Source: Paraneptunicella sp964228975
GTDB lineage: Bacteria; Pseudomonadota; Gammaproteobacteria; Enterobacterales; Alteromonadaceae
DNA: 16,621 nt
Assembly: GCA_964228975.1 (NCBI GenBank)
Contig: CAXRCC010000070.1
Location: 1-16,621 of the forward strand
Reading direction: 5' to 3'
Position numbers and translations under genes: made by a program. The notes beneath the pieces were generated by a model. It was given only the letters and a program-made list of their open reading frames with translations. It was not told the origin of the DNA and ran no database searches. Position 1 is the stretch's first letter, and every line of letters begins with the position of its first letter. Shown one piece after another: positions 6,083-14,281 of the stretch.

Positions 6083-7069
6083 ATGTCTAATTATGTGGTT
6101 TGTGCGCTTTATAAGTTCGTTTTATTAGAAGATTTTAAAGAGAAGCGTCAACCTTTACTCGAAGAAATGGAAAGACTTGATATTAAAGGGACATTGCTCC
6201 TTGCTCAAGAAGGGATTAACGGCACAATTTCAGGCACGAGAGCGTCGATTGATGCCATTCTTGCCTATCTCAATAGTGATGAACGCCTAAATCCTATCTC
6301 TTTCAAAGAGTCTTACGACGAAGTTCAACCTTTCTACCGTACCAAAGTAAAATTGAAAAAAGAAATTGTCACCTTAGGTGTGGAAGGCATTGATCCAAGA
6401 AAAGTGGTTGGCACATACGTGAAACCGAAAGATTGGAATGCGCTGATTTCTGATCCGGATGTTGTGTTAATTGATACACGCAATGATTACGAAATTGAAA
6501 TTGGTACTTTTCAAAATGCGGTTGACCCTAACACCAAAACGTTCCGTGAATTCCCTGAATACGTAAAAGAAAACATGGATCCGACGAAACAGAAAAAGGT
6601 AGCGATGTTTTGTACTGGTGGGATCCGCTGCGAAAAATCGACGGCCTATATGAAAGAAATGGGATTTGAAGAAGTCTATCACCTTGAAGGTGGTATTCTT
6701 CAGTATCTGGAAGATGTGCCAAAAGAAGAGTCGATGTGGGAAGGTGATTGTTTCGTTTTTGATAATCGCGTCGCGGTTAATCACGATCTTGAAAAATCCA
6801 TTTACGATCAATGTTATGCATGTCGATTACCTATCACTGAAGAAGACAAGGAAAGCGCGTTATTTGAAGCGGGTGTGTCTTGTCCTCGTTGTCATGGTTC
6901 GCATACTGAAGAGCAAATTGAGCGTTTCAGAGAAAGAGAAAAGCAGGTTCGTTTAGCCGAATCTCGTAAAGAAAGCCACTTGGGTAATGAAGCCCGTGAA
7001 ACGACATTTAATAAGCGTCGTCAGAAGGCCGAAATCAGAAAGGCACAAAGAGCAGCGAATAAACAATAA
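6083..7069 (+). CDS. trhO: tRNA uridine(34) hydroxylase TrhO
   Basis: TrhO (formerly YceA) uses oxygen to hydroxylate uridine at position 34 of certain tRNAs, the first step toward 5-methoxyuridine-type wobble modifications. From this ATG the protein has 328 residues. An N-terminal acylphosphatase-like part (about 1-95, ending in VQPFYRTKVKLKKEIVTLG) is followed by a rhodanese domain (about 120-215) with the catalytic cysteine at about 177 in the loop FCTGGIRCEKS. Two Cys pairs follow, CYAC (about 244/247) and CPRC (about 267/270), probably binding zinc, and the tail is charged. A GTG two codons upstream is in frame. The ATG is preferred because TAAGAGGTG at 6071-6079 is a near-ideal ribosome site that would overlap the GTG. 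The gene is divergent from the cyclase unit and ends at a strong terminator, so it is probably monocistronic. Confidence 0.96.
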   Translation: MSNYVVCALYKFVLLEDFKEKRQPLLEEMERLDIKGTLLLAQEGINGTISGTRASIDAILAYLNSDERLNPISFKESYDEVQPFYRTKVKLKKEIVTLGVEGIDPRKVVGTYVKPKDWNALISDPDVVLIDTRNDYEIEIGTFQNAVDPNTKTFREFPEYVKENMDPTKQKKVAMFCTGGIRCEKSTAYMKEMGFEEVYHLEGGILQYLEDVPKEESMWEGDCFVFDNRVAVNHDLEKSIYDQCYACRLPITEEDKESALFEAGVSCPRCHGSHTEEQIERFREREKQVRLAESRKESHLGNEARETTFNKRRQKAEIRKAQRAANKQ

Positions 7070-7096
7070 GAGCCCTAATAGTTGCCAGCAGCACTT

Positions 7097-7127
7097 AAAA
7101 AGCCAGTAGTTTATTACTGGCTTTTTT
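7097..7127 (+). terminator. intrinsic terminator of trhO
   Basis: AGCCAGTA and TACTGGCT form a perfect stem around a six-base loop (7109-7114), with an A-run before and six T after it. It lies 27 bases after the trhO stop. Confidence 0.93.
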
Positions 7128-7263
7128 GTATCTAATGCGAATGTTTTACAACAACTCATCCATTTTTTGCGGTAGCTCAACTTATTATTCACACTTACTC
7201 ATACAATATGCGCATCTGGAAATAGACAAACCTTAGGGAAAACTTTTATCATCCTTGGTTTTG

Positions 7264-7269
7264 TATAAT
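7264..7269 (+). promoter_or_regulatory. perfect -10 box overlapping the EF-hand start
   Basis: TATAAT at 7264-7269 matches the -10 consensus exactly and overlaps the first possible ATG (7268) of the EF-hand gene. No good -35 is seen 16-18 bases upstream (AACTTT region). If used, transcription would begin near 7276 and translation would have to begin at the second ATG, 7283. Confidence 0.35.
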
Positions 7270-7531
7270 GGATATAAGTAGCATGTCTGAAGCCAAAGTA
7301 CTTTCATCAGAACAATTAGAAAAAATTCGAGAGGATTTTGCGTTTTTCGACCGTGATCAAAACGGAAGAATCGATGAAGATGAGTTTTTTGAGTTACTCA
7401 AAGTGTTGTCACCCAAAATGAAAGCGCACCAAGCCAAAGAGGGCTTTTCGTTGATTGATAAAAACGGTGATGGTGCGGTGGATTTCGATGAGTTTTTAGA
7501 GTGGTGGCAAAATAGTTGGTGGGAATACTAA
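7268..7531 (+). CDS. small EF-hand calcium-binding protein
   Basis: The 87-residue protein has two canonical 12-residue EF-hand loops. The first is D28-R-D-Q-N-G-R-I-D-E-D-E39 and the second D64-K-N-G-D-G-A-V-D-F-D-E75, with acidic or polar ligands at loop positions 1, 3, 5, 9 and 12 in both. They pair as in a calmodulin half-molecule. There is no signal peptide or membrane helix, so it is probably cytosolic and binds calcium as a buffer or sensor. The end is tryptophan-rich (EWWQNSWWEY), which could form a hydrophobic contact surface. Two starts are possible, 7268 and 7283. Neither has a good ribosome site, and a TATAAT box overlapping the first favours 7283, which would remove five residues outside the domain. 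It is flanked by terminators, so it forms its own transcription unit. Confidence 0.9.
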   Translation: MDISSMSEAKVLSSEQLEKIREDFAFFDRDQNGRIDEDEFFELLKVLSPKMKAHQAKEGFSLIDKNGDGAVDFDEFLEWWQNSWWEY

Positions 7532-7571
7532 GTTGTTACGTCGGATTAAGTACAACTAAGCTGTTTAAAGT

Positions 7572-7595
7572 AAACCGTGTTTTCACGGTTTTTTT
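7572..7595 (+). terminator. intrinsic terminator of the EF-hand gene
   Basis: AAACCGTG (7572-7579) and CACGGTTT (7584-7591) form a perfect 8-base stem with a TTTT loop, followed by more T. It lies 40 bases after the EF-hand stop. Confidence 0.92.
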
Positions 7596-7630
7596 CTTTT
7601 CACATGACAAGTTAAAGGGCTTTTAAAACT

Positions 7631-9217
7631 ATGGAATTTATTTGGGTTCTCGTTGCGTTTGTTTGTGGATTTGCGTTCAAGTTCCTATCTTTACCGCCCT
7701 TAATTGGTTTTCTTTGTGCGGGATTTATTCTTAACTTCTATGGCGTCGAGCCTACGGATAACCTTACGACGTTAGCCGATCTCGGTATTACGCTAATGCT
7801 GTTTACCATAGGTCTAAAACTCAAGATAAAAGATTTATTTCGCCCAGAGGTATGGGTGGGAACAGGACTATCTTCTATCTTTTGGATAGGGCTATTCGCT
7901 AGCTTCTCCATGCTCTATATGATGATGGGGTTGGCCTATTTTTCTGTTTTAGAATGGAAAACGGCCACTTTACTCGGTTTTGCGCTGAGCTTTAGCAGTA
8001 CCGTTTGTATTGTGAAAGTGCTTGAAGACAGTGGGGAAATGAAAACTCGTCACGGTAAACTGGCCATTGCAATTCTTGTTATGCAAGACATTATCGCTGT
8101 TATTTTCCTCGCATCCGCAACGGGCAAGTTACCGTCACTATTCGCACTCGGTTTGCCACTGCTTCTGCTCATCCGTCCTGTTCTAGATAAGATCCTTAAC
8201 TTGGCTGGCCACGGTGAATTACTGCCGTTAACCGGTTTTTTTATGGCGTTAGGTGGGTACGAACTTTTTACGTTAGTGGACATGAAAGGGGATTTAGGCG
8301 CGCTAATTTTAGGGATTGTGTTAAGTTCTCACCCTAAAAGCACCGAGCTCTCTAAATCGTTGCTTGGCTTTAAAGATCTCTTCTTAATCGGCTTCTTCCT
8401 GTCTATAGGCTTTATCGCTATTCCCACTTGGTCGATGTTAGCCATGGCGTTATTCATTTGTGCGTTACTGCCCGTTAAATATGCCTTATTCTATTCGTTA
8501 TTTAGTGTGTTAAAACTGCGTGCAAGAACAAGCTACCTTTCAGGGCTTTTGTTAAGTAATTTCAGCGAATTTGGCCTGATTGTGGTTGCACTGAGTGTGG
8601 GGCAGGGCTGGATTGAAAAAGATTGGATGGTGATTTTGGCCATCGCCGTGTCGTTTTCGTTCGTTTTTACCAGTATCGCGTATCGATTTGTTCACCGTTA
8701 TTACCCGCAATTAAAACCATTATTAATCCGTTTCGAAAGAAAAGAGCGGTTGCCGGAAGATGCTTTTGTTGATCCAGGAAAGGCATCTGTTTTAGTCGTG
8801 GGCATGGGGCGAGTCGGTAAAAGCAGTTTTGAAGCACTTGCCAGCGAGCTAGGTTCAAATGTGATTGGTATGGATGCCGACAGCGAAAGAGTGGGCAGAT
8901 TAAAATCCGCGGGTAAAAAGGTTATTTGCGGTGATGCAGAAGATGCCGATTTATGGGAACGAACAGACATAAGCTGCATTAAACTTATTTTGCTTGCGCT
9001 TCCGTCTATTGAAGACATTGACAACATTTGTGGTCAGCTCCGCAGTGCAGGGTATTCAGGCAAAATTGCTGCCATGGCTAGATTCGAAGATGAGCGCAAT
9101 CACTTGATTGAATCGGGTATTGATAAAGTCTTTAACTTTTATACTGAGGTGGGCGCAGGTTTCGCAGAAGAAAGCCTTTCAGTATTAAAGGATATGGATA
9201 AAACCGCGACAGCTTAA
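7631..9217 (+). CDS. CPA2 monovalent cation:proton antiporter with RCK domain
   Basis: This is an inner-membrane antiporter of the KefB/KefC/YbaL type that exchanges K+ or Na+ for protons. The first about 375 of 528 residues are nearly continuous hydrophobic helices typical of the Na+/H+ exchanger fold, with the family signatures PPLIGFLCAGFILN near the N-terminus and LADLGITLMLFTIGLKL at about 48-64. A cytosolic RCK/TrkA-N domain follows, with the nucleotide-binding GMGRVG at 391-396, a paired acid in GMDAD, and a C-terminal FNFYTEVGAGFAEES segment. The domain probably gates transport with NAD(H) or a related ligand. No KefF/KefG partner is adjacent, so the specific glutathione-gated Kef role is not supported. 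AAAGGG lies about 11 bases before the ATG. The gene converges with ald. Confidence 0.92.
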   Translation: MEFIWVLVAFVCGFAFKFLSLPPLIGFLCAGFILNFYGVEPTDNLTTLADLGITLMLFTIGLKLKIKDLFRPEVWVGTGLSSIFWIGLFASFSMLYMMMGLAYFSVLEWKTATLLGFALSFSSTVCIVKVLEDSGEMKTRHGKLAIAILVMQDIIAVIFLASATGKLPSLFALGLPLLLLIRPVLDKILNLAGHGELLPLTGFFMALGGYELFTLVDMKGDLGALILGIVLSSHPKSTELSKSLLGFKDLFLIGFFLSIGFIAIPTWSMLAMALFICALLPVKYALFYSLFSVLKLRARTSYLSGLLLSNFSEFGLIVVALSVGQGWIEKDWMVILAIAVSFSFVFTSIAYRFVHRYYPQLKPLLIRFERKERLPEDAFVDPGKASVLVVGMGRVGKSSFEALASELGSNVIGMDADSERVGRLKSAGKKVICGDAEDADLWERTDISCIKLILLALPSIEDIDNICGQLRSAGYSGKIAAMARFEDERNHLIESGIDKVFNFYTEVGAGFAEESLSVLKDMDKTATA

Positions 9218-9229
9218 TTGGCAGAAAAG

Positions 9230-9260
9230 AAAAACCGCTCTAATGTAGAGCGGTTTTTTT
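9230..9260. terminator. bidirectional terminator between antiporter gene and ald
   Basis: AAAAACCGCTCTA and TAGAGCGGTTTTT form a perfect 13-base stem around ATG. On the plus strand seven T follow the GC part. On the minus strand the stem is followed by TTTTTCTTTTC. It therefore suits both the antiporter gene (stop 13 bases before) and ald (stop about 55 bases away on the other side). Confidence 0.94.
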
Positions 9261-9314
9261 ATGGGTAAATCACTTGAAAAGCTATCTTGTTTGTTGCTGC
9301 TGTGGCAACAACGC

Positions 9315-10445
9315 TTATAAAGCCAGTGCTTCGCGAGCATCCATATATTCAAGATTTAACTCATTGCCTAGCGCATCAACAACCGCTTTGTAGGTTACTT
9401 TGCCTTTGTGAACATTTAACCCATTTAACAGGTGCGGGTTTTCAAGCATCGCTTTTGCAGGACCTTTATTCGCCAAAGCAATACCAAAAGGCAACGTCGC
9501 ATTGTTTAATGCCATTGTTGAAGTACGTGCAACACCGCCTGGCATATTAGCTACGCAGTAGTGTACAACGCCATCCACAATATAAACGGGCTCTTGGTGC
9601 GTTGTCGCTTTTGATGTTTCAAAACAACCACCTTGGTCGATAGCCACATCAACCAATACAGAACCTTCTTTCATGTTCTTAATGTGTTCTTTTGTTAATA
9701 ATTTAGGCGCTGCAGCACCAGGAATTAACACCGCACCCACTACCAAGTCTGCTTTTGAAGAATAGTGCTCAATGGCATCAACAGTAGAATAAACGGTTTT
9801 CACTTGACCAGAGAAAATATCGTCTAGCTCTCTTAACCTTGGTAAAGAGCGATCTAAAATAGTCACGTCCGCGCCTAGGCCTAAAGCCATTTTTGCCGCG
9901 TTTGTACCAACCACACCGCCACCGATAATGAGGACTTTACCTGGCGCAACACCCGGCACGCCACCTAGTAATGTACCACTTCCACCATTCGCTTTTTCTA
10001 AGAAATGTGCACCCGCTTGCACCGACATTCTACCTGCTACCTCACTCATGGGGGCAAGTAAAGGCAAACCATTATGGTTATCAGTGACAGTTTCGTATGC
10101 GATACAGGTAGCCCCACTTTGAACCAACAATTCAGTTTGAACCGGGTCCGGTGCTAGGTGCAGGTATGTGTACAGCGTTTGTCCTTCAGAAAGCATTTTG
10201 CATTCATTAGGTTGAGGCTCTTTTACTTTCACAATCATTTCAGCTTTTGCAAAGATCTCTTCGGCTGTTTGCACGATCTCAGCGCCTGCATTGATATATT
10301 GCTCATTATCAAAACCAATTGAAGCGCCCGCATTTGTCTCTACGATCACTTGATGGCCATTGCTAACGAATTCCTTCACCGCTGAAGGCGTTAAGCCAAC
10401 ACGGTATTCGTGATTTTTGATTTCTTTAGGTACACCAACTAGCAT
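9315..10445 (-). CDS. ald: alanine dehydrogenase
   Basis: Ald catalyses the reversible NAD-dependent deamination of L-alanine to pyruvate and ammonium, serving alanine catabolism or NADH reoxidation. The 376 residues match the family length (about 370). The start MLVGVPKEIKNHEYRVGLTP is the family signature. R15, K75 (VKVKEPQ), H96 (YLHLAPD) and D270 (VAIDQGG) match the known substrate and catalytic residues. The NAD-binding Rossmann motif IGGGVVGTNAA is at about 174-184, followed by D198 at the end of the second strand (VTILDRS). AAAGG before the ATG is a fair ribosome site. The gene is divergent from lrp, an arrangement that fits regulation by an Lrp-type protein responding to alanine or leucine. 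Confidence 0.97.
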   Translation of the reverse strand: MLVGVPKEIKNHEYRVGLTPSAVKEFVSNGHQVIVETNAGASIGFDNEQYINAGAEIVQTAEEIFAKAEMIVKVKEPQPNECKMLSEGQTLYTYLHLAPDPVQTELLVQSGATCIAYETVTDNHNGLPLLAPMSEVAGRMSVQAGAHFLEKANGGSGTLLGGVPGVAPGKVLIIGGGVVGTNAAKMALGLGADVTILDRSLPRLRELDDIFSGQVKTVYSTVDAIEHYSSKADLVVGAVLIPGAAAPKLLTKEHIKNMKEGSVLVDVAIDQGGCFETSKATTHQEPVYIVDGVVHYCVANMPGGVARTSTMALNNATLPFGIALANKGPAKAMLENPHLLNGLNVHKGKVTYKAVVDALGNELNLEYMDAREALAL

Positions 10446-10505
10446 TCTCGTTTACCTTTGTTAATTAGTTGTTTCATTCAGGCGGCGATTGTAATGGAGT
10501 TTAAT

Positions 10506-10520
10506 TAGCATTTTCGGCTT
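10506..10520 (+). promoter_or_regulatory. candidate Lrp site in the ald-lrp intergenic region
   Basis: The 15 bases TAGCATTTTCGGCTT match the E. coli Lrp consensus YAGHAWATTWTDCTR at 11 positions. They sit between the divergent ald and lrp starts, where Lrp control of ald and autoregulation would be expected. Lrp sites are loose and the region is AT-rich, so this is only a candidate. Confidence 0.3.
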
Positions 10521-10577
10521 TAATTTGGTACAAAACAGCATAAAATCTCGTAACTAAAGCGTAGTGCAAAATTAAAT

Positions 10578-11063
10578 ATGTTGGTAAAAACGCCAAAAAG
10601 CCTTGATCGTCTTGATAGAAGCATCCTGCATGAGTTGCAGAAAGATGGAAGAATTTCAAATGTTGAACTTGCTCGAAAAATAGGCTTAAGCCCCACGCCA
10701 TGCCTAGAAAGGGTGAGGCGTCTAGAAAAGCAAGGCTTCATAAATGGATACCATGCAACAGTTAATCCAGACAAAGTCGGTGCGGCAATGTTGGTTTTTG
10801 TGGAAATCACTTTGGCGAAGACTTCGGTTGATATCTTCGAAGAATTTTCTACTGCGGTAAAAGAACTTGACGATATTCAAGAATGCCACCTTGTATCAGG
10901 TAACTTTGATTACTTATTAAAAGCACGTGTGGCTGATATGTCTTCTTACCGAAAGCTGTTGGGTGATGTATTATTACAGCTGCCGGGGGTGAGCGAGTCG
11001 CGGACATATGTTGTGATGGAAGAGGTTAAACAAACCACTCATATTAAAATAAATGTGAAATAG
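10578..11063 (+). CDS. lrp: leucine-responsive regulatory protein Lrp
   Basis: Lrp is a global DNA-binding regulator of amino-acid metabolism that responds to leucine and other amino acids. The 161 residues align closely to E. coli Lrp (164). LDRLDRSILHELQKDGRISN is followed by the helix-turn-helix NVELARKIGLSPTPCLERVRRLEKQGFI (about 28-55). The RAM effector and oligomerisation domain then has the signature stretches QECHLVSGNFDYLL, YRKLLGDVLLQLPGV and RTYVVMEEVKQ. The ribosome site is very weak, which may matter for its dosage. TAAAAT at 10541-10546 is a possible -10 without a clear -35. It is divergent from ald and lies 111 bases before ftsK in the same direction; lrp beside ftsK-lolA-rarA-serS is the usual gammaproteobacterial order. 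Confidence 0.96.
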   Translation: MLVKTPKSLDRLDRSILHELQKDGRISNVELARKIGLSPTPCLERVRRLEKQGFINGYHATVNPDKVGAAMLVFVEITLAKTSVDIFEEFSTAVKELDDIQECHLVSGNFDYLLKARVADMSSYRKLLGDVLLQLPGVSESRTYVVMEEVKQTTHIKINVK

Positions 11064-11174
11064 CGCTCGATTCGTATATAAACTCATCGGCTGTTGTGCG
11101 TAAATGCATGTGTTAGCTAGGCTTTTAAAACAGCTCTTGGTATCTTATAGCATTAAAAATAATGTTGGCTTTTA

Positions 11175-13616
11175 ATGGAATTAATGAAACGAACTATGCC
11201 ACGTTTAACGGGCGTGCAAAGGGTGCTAGAAGTAGGGATGATAGTCACTACTGCCTTTGCTTTATTTCTTTTTATTGCGCTAGCAACGTTTGATTCAGCC
11301 GATCCGGGTTGGAGCCAAACCGGGTTTAGTGATCAAATCAACAATGCAGCAGGACCCGCAGGCGCTTGGCTTGCCGATGTCACTTTATGGGTGTTTGGTT
11401 TTATTGCTTATAGCTTTCCATTTGGTATCGCGTTGTTAGGTTGGTTCGTTTTTCAAAGAACAAAGGACTTACTGGAGCTGGATTATGGCACCATCGCACT
11501 TCGGTTAATCGGCACGCTCTTGTGTGTGCTTGGTGCAGCGGGTCTAGCAAGTATCAATTTCGACGATTTAGCTACCGTCTCTTCTGGCGGAATGGTGGGA
11601 GAAGCCATCAGTCACGCCCTCATTCCTTTTTTTAGCATCGTCGGTACCAACCTATTATTATTGTGCTTTTTTGCAACGGGTTTTACCTTGGTAACAGGGG
11701 TGTCTTGGTTAACCATCATCGACAGCATTGGCAGCCTTTCCATTTTTACAGCGAAAAAAATCTATCAACTTCCGCAATCTGTGCAGTCTATTAAAACGTT
11801 GCCGAATCCACTGGCGCGAGACAAACAAGAGTCATCGTCTAAACCTTCATCCATTGAAATAACGGCGATGCGTGTAGAGCCAGAAGTGTCGATAAAAGAA
11901 GAGCCTGAGCAAGAGCAGGTGGTTGAAGAGTACGATGAATTTGATGAGACGCCGTTAGAGAAAGAGCCGCCTGTTACTGTGCAAGTTGTGGCGCAGCAAA
12001 CAGAAGATTATCACGAAGAAGAAGATGTGCCGCCGTGGCAAGAACACGCGCAAGTTGTTACCAAAGCTCAAGCGGAAACCGTTTCAAATGAGCAAGAGAG
12101 TGATGAGCCTGAAGACCCAGTAGGTGATGCGCCGTCTTTCGATTTGCTCGATAAACCCAATCGTACCAAAGAGCCCATTTCTCAAGAGGAATTGGATGCT
12201 ATCGCTCGGTTATTAGAAGCAAAGCTGGCGGATTTCAGTGTGCAGGCTCAGGTGGTCGGTGTGTATCCTGGACCCGTTGTGACTCGGTTTGAGCTGGATT
12301 TAGCGCCGGGTGTAAAAGTCAGTAAGATTTCTGGGCTATCAAAAGATATTGCGCGCGCTATGTCTGCATTGTCAGTGCGCGTTGTCGAAGTCATTCCGGG
12401 TAAGTCATACATTGGATTAGAGCTGCCTAACAAACACCGAGAAACGGTTTTCTTAAGTGAAGTTATTAGCAGTGATGCGTTTGATAAGGCAAAATCGCCG
12501 CTAACCATGGTGCTAGGGAAAAACATCTCTGGCGATTCCGTTGTTGTAGATTTGGCGAAAATGCCGCATTTACTGGTGGCAGGAACAACAGGTTCAGGTA
12601 AATCCGTGGGCGTTAACGTTATGATTTTAAGCCTGCTGTACAAATCCACGCCTGACGATGTGCGCTTTATCATGATTGACCCCAAAATGCTGGAACTGTC
12701 GGTTTATGAAGGCATTCCACATTTGCTTGCTGAAGTGGTCACCGACATGAAAGAAGCAGCCAATGCGCTGCGTTGGTGCGTTGGTGAGATGGAGCGTCGT
12801 TATCGTTTAATGTCTGCGTTGGGTGTGAGAAATCTTAAAGGCTATAACGCGAAAGTACTGGAAGCGATTGAAAATGGCACGCCGATTAAAGACCCATTGT
12901 GGAAACCAAATGAAAGCATGGAAACGGAAGCGCCAGACTTAGAAAAGCTGCCAGCAATCGTGGTTGTGGTGGATGAATTTGCCGACATGATGATGATTGT
13001 GGGTAAGAAAGTGGAAGAACTGATTGCACGCATTGCTCAAAAGGCGAGGGCAGCGGGCATCCACTTGGTTCTGGCGACACAGCGTCCTTCTGTTGATGTG
13101 ATTACAGGCTTGATTAAAGCCAATATTCCAACACGAATTGCCTTCCAGGTTTCCTCAAAAATAGATTCCAGAACCATTTTGGATCAGCAAGGAGCAGAAA
13201 CCTTGTTAGGCATGGGGGATATGTTATATCTACCACCAGGAACAGGCGTACCTACACGTGTGCATGGTGCCTTTGTTGATGATCATGAAGTACACGCCGT
13301 TGTTGCAGATTGGAAAGCGCGTGGTAAGCCTCAATATATCGAAGAAATTTTATCGGGTGATGCAACAGAGGAAATTCTGCTGCCCGGAGAGCAGCCGGAA
13401 GGGGCTGACCAGGAGCTAGACCCATTTTACGACGAAGCCGTGGCTTTTGTAACAGAGTCCAGAAGGGCTTCGGTATCTGGCGTTCAACGCAAATTTAGAA
13501 TAGGTTACAACCGCGCCGCGAGGTTGGTTGAACAAATGGAACAAAGTGGCGTGGTAAGTGCGCCGGGGCATAATGGCAATAGAGAAGTTCTCGCACCGCC
13601 ACCACCAAAAGGGTAA
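11175..13616 (+). CDS. ftsK: DNA translocase FtsK
   Basis: FtsK is a septum-located hexameric DNA pump that clears the chromosome termini and activates XerCD recombination at dif. In the 813 residues four to five membrane helices occupy about 15-185 and anchor it at the division site. A Glu/Gln/Pro-rich linker follows (about 215-320). The motor has Walker A GTTGSGKS at 470-477 and Walker B VVVVDE with D600. The C-terminal winged-helix gamma domain (about 745-805; DEAVAFVTESRRASVSGVQRKFRIGYNRAARLVEQME) reads KOPS sequences. The linker is far shorter than in E. coli (1329 residues in total), as in many other genera. ATG 11175 is used here; an in-frame ATG at 11184 with GGA just before it is an alternative. 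No convincing terminator separates it from lrp. Confidence 0.97.
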   Translation: MELMKRTMPRLTGVQRVLEVGMIVTTAFALFLFIALATFDSADPGWSQTGFSDQINNAAGPAGAWLADVTLWVFGFIAYSFPFGIALLGWFVFQRTKDLLELDYGTIALRLIGTLLCVLGAAGLASINFDDLATVSSGGMVGEAISHALIPFFSIVGTNLLLLCFFATGFTLVTGVSWLTIIDSIGSLSIFTAKKIYQLPQSVQSIKTLPNPLARDKQESSSKPSSIEITAMRVEPEVSIKEEPEQEQVVEEYDEFDETPLEKEPPVTVQVVAQQTEDYHEEEDVPPWQEHAQVVTKAQAETVSNEQESDEPEDPVGDAPSFDLLDKPNRTKEPISQEELDAIARLLEAKLADFSVQAQVVGVYPGPVVTRFELDLAPGVKVSKISGLSKDIARAMSALSVRVVEVIPGKSYIGLELPNKHRETVFLSEVISSDAFDKAKSPLTMVLGKNISGDSVVVDLAKMPHLLVAGTTGSGKSVGVNVMILSLLYKSTPDDVRFIMIDPKMLELSVYEGIPHLLAEVVTDMKEAANALRWCVGEMERRYRLMSALGVRNLKGYNAKVLEAIENGTPIKDPLWKPNESMETEAPDLEKLPAIVVVVDEFADMMMIVGKKVEELIARIAQKARAAGIHLVLATQRPSVDVITGLIKANIPTRIAFQVSSKIDSRTILDQQGAETLLGMGDMLYLPPGTGVPTRVHGAFVDDHEVHAVVADWKARGKPQYIEEILSGDATEEILLPGEQPEGADQELDPFYDEAVAFVTESRRASVSGVQRKFRIGYNRAARLVEQMEQSGVVSAPGHNGNREVLAPPPPKG

Positions 13617-13619
13617 GTC

Positions 13620-14264
13620 ATGAAAGTAGTACCAATGTCGAAACACTTCACTCAGGTGGCTGGCATTATTGTTTGTAGTTTATTGGCGTCGTTTTCTGCA
13701 ATTGCGCAGGATGATAAACACAAGCCTGAACTAAGAGCGATGTTATCTCAGCTGAAGAGCTTTTCAGCGGATTTTGTTCAAGAAGTAAAAGACATTAATG
13801 GTGAGTTATTACAACGCGCTGAAGGAAAAATCACATTACAGCAGCCACAGCGTTTGCACTGGGAGGTATTGCCGCCTAATGAAGGCCTGTTAATTGCGGA
13901 CGGCGAAACGTTGTGGCATGTTGATCCGTTTGTTGAACAGGTTATTGCGGTTGACCAAAAAAGCGCTGTGCAAGATCATCCCATTATGTTGCTGGCTGAG
14001 CCTGATTCTCAGCGCTGGGATGACTATTCAGTCTCATTTGAAGACGACAGTTATGTGATTTACCCCTTGTCAAAACAACAATCGGTAAAGCAGTTTAATC
14101 TGCATTTCGATAAGTACAAAATGCTATCTCATATCAAGATTATCGATCAGCAAGAGCAAACCAATTGGCTGTATTTTTCCAATGCGCAATCCAATATTGC
14201 CATTCCTTCCGACACTTTCACGTTCGCGTTACCAGAGGGGTTTGATCTCGATGACCAACGCTGA
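13620..14264 (+). CDS. lolA: outer-membrane lipoprotein carrier protein LolA
   Basis: LolA is the periplasmic chaperone that takes lipoproteins from LolCDE at the inner membrane to LolB at the outer membrane. The 214-residue protein starts with a signal peptide (hydrophobic core about 13-25, likely cleavage after AIA at 27-29). It continues with family features such as LKSFSADFVQEVKDINGELLQRAEGKITLQQPQRLHWEV and ADGETLWHVDPFVEQV, which build the beta-sheet cavity. Only three bases separate it from the ftsK stop, and AAAGGG in the end of ftsK acts as its ribosome site, so the two are co-transcribed and probably coupled. An alternative ATG at 13635 would shorten only the signal peptide's first residues. 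Confidence 0.95.
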   Translation: MKVVPMSKHFTQVAGIIVCSLLASFSAIAQDDKHKPELRAMLSQLKSFSADFVQEVKDINGELLQRAEGKITLQQPQRLHWEVLPPNEGLLIADGETLWHVDPFVEQVIAVDQKSAVQDHPIMLLAEPDSQRWDDYSVSFEDDSYVIYPLSKQQSVKQFNLHFDKYKMLSHIKIIDQQEQTNWLYFSNAQSNIAIPSDTFTFALPEGFDLDDQR

Positions 14265-14281
14265 GTACCTATCTAAAACCT

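Noticed and set aside
3752..8607. Two GGGNAGGG motifs (3752-3759 and 8600-8607), both on the plus strand, as FtsK-orienting KOPS
   Set aside because: About one such match by chance would be expected over both strands in a window this size, so two give no statistical support for orientation.
9291..9311. TTGTTGC/GCAACAA hairpin just past the ald stop as an ald terminator
   Set aside because: No T-run follows on the minus strand. The stronger bidirectional hairpin at 9230-9260 explains termination.
9287..9550. Plus-strand ORF opposite ald, and similar long antisense frames in trhO, ftsK and rarA
   Set aside because: They lie in other frames of clearly identified genes, lack ribosome sites and show no family features.
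11064..11174. LexA box (SOS control of ftsK, as known in E. coli) in the lrp-ftsK gap
   Set aside because: A CTGT occurs, but the matching ACAG at the right spacing is absent.
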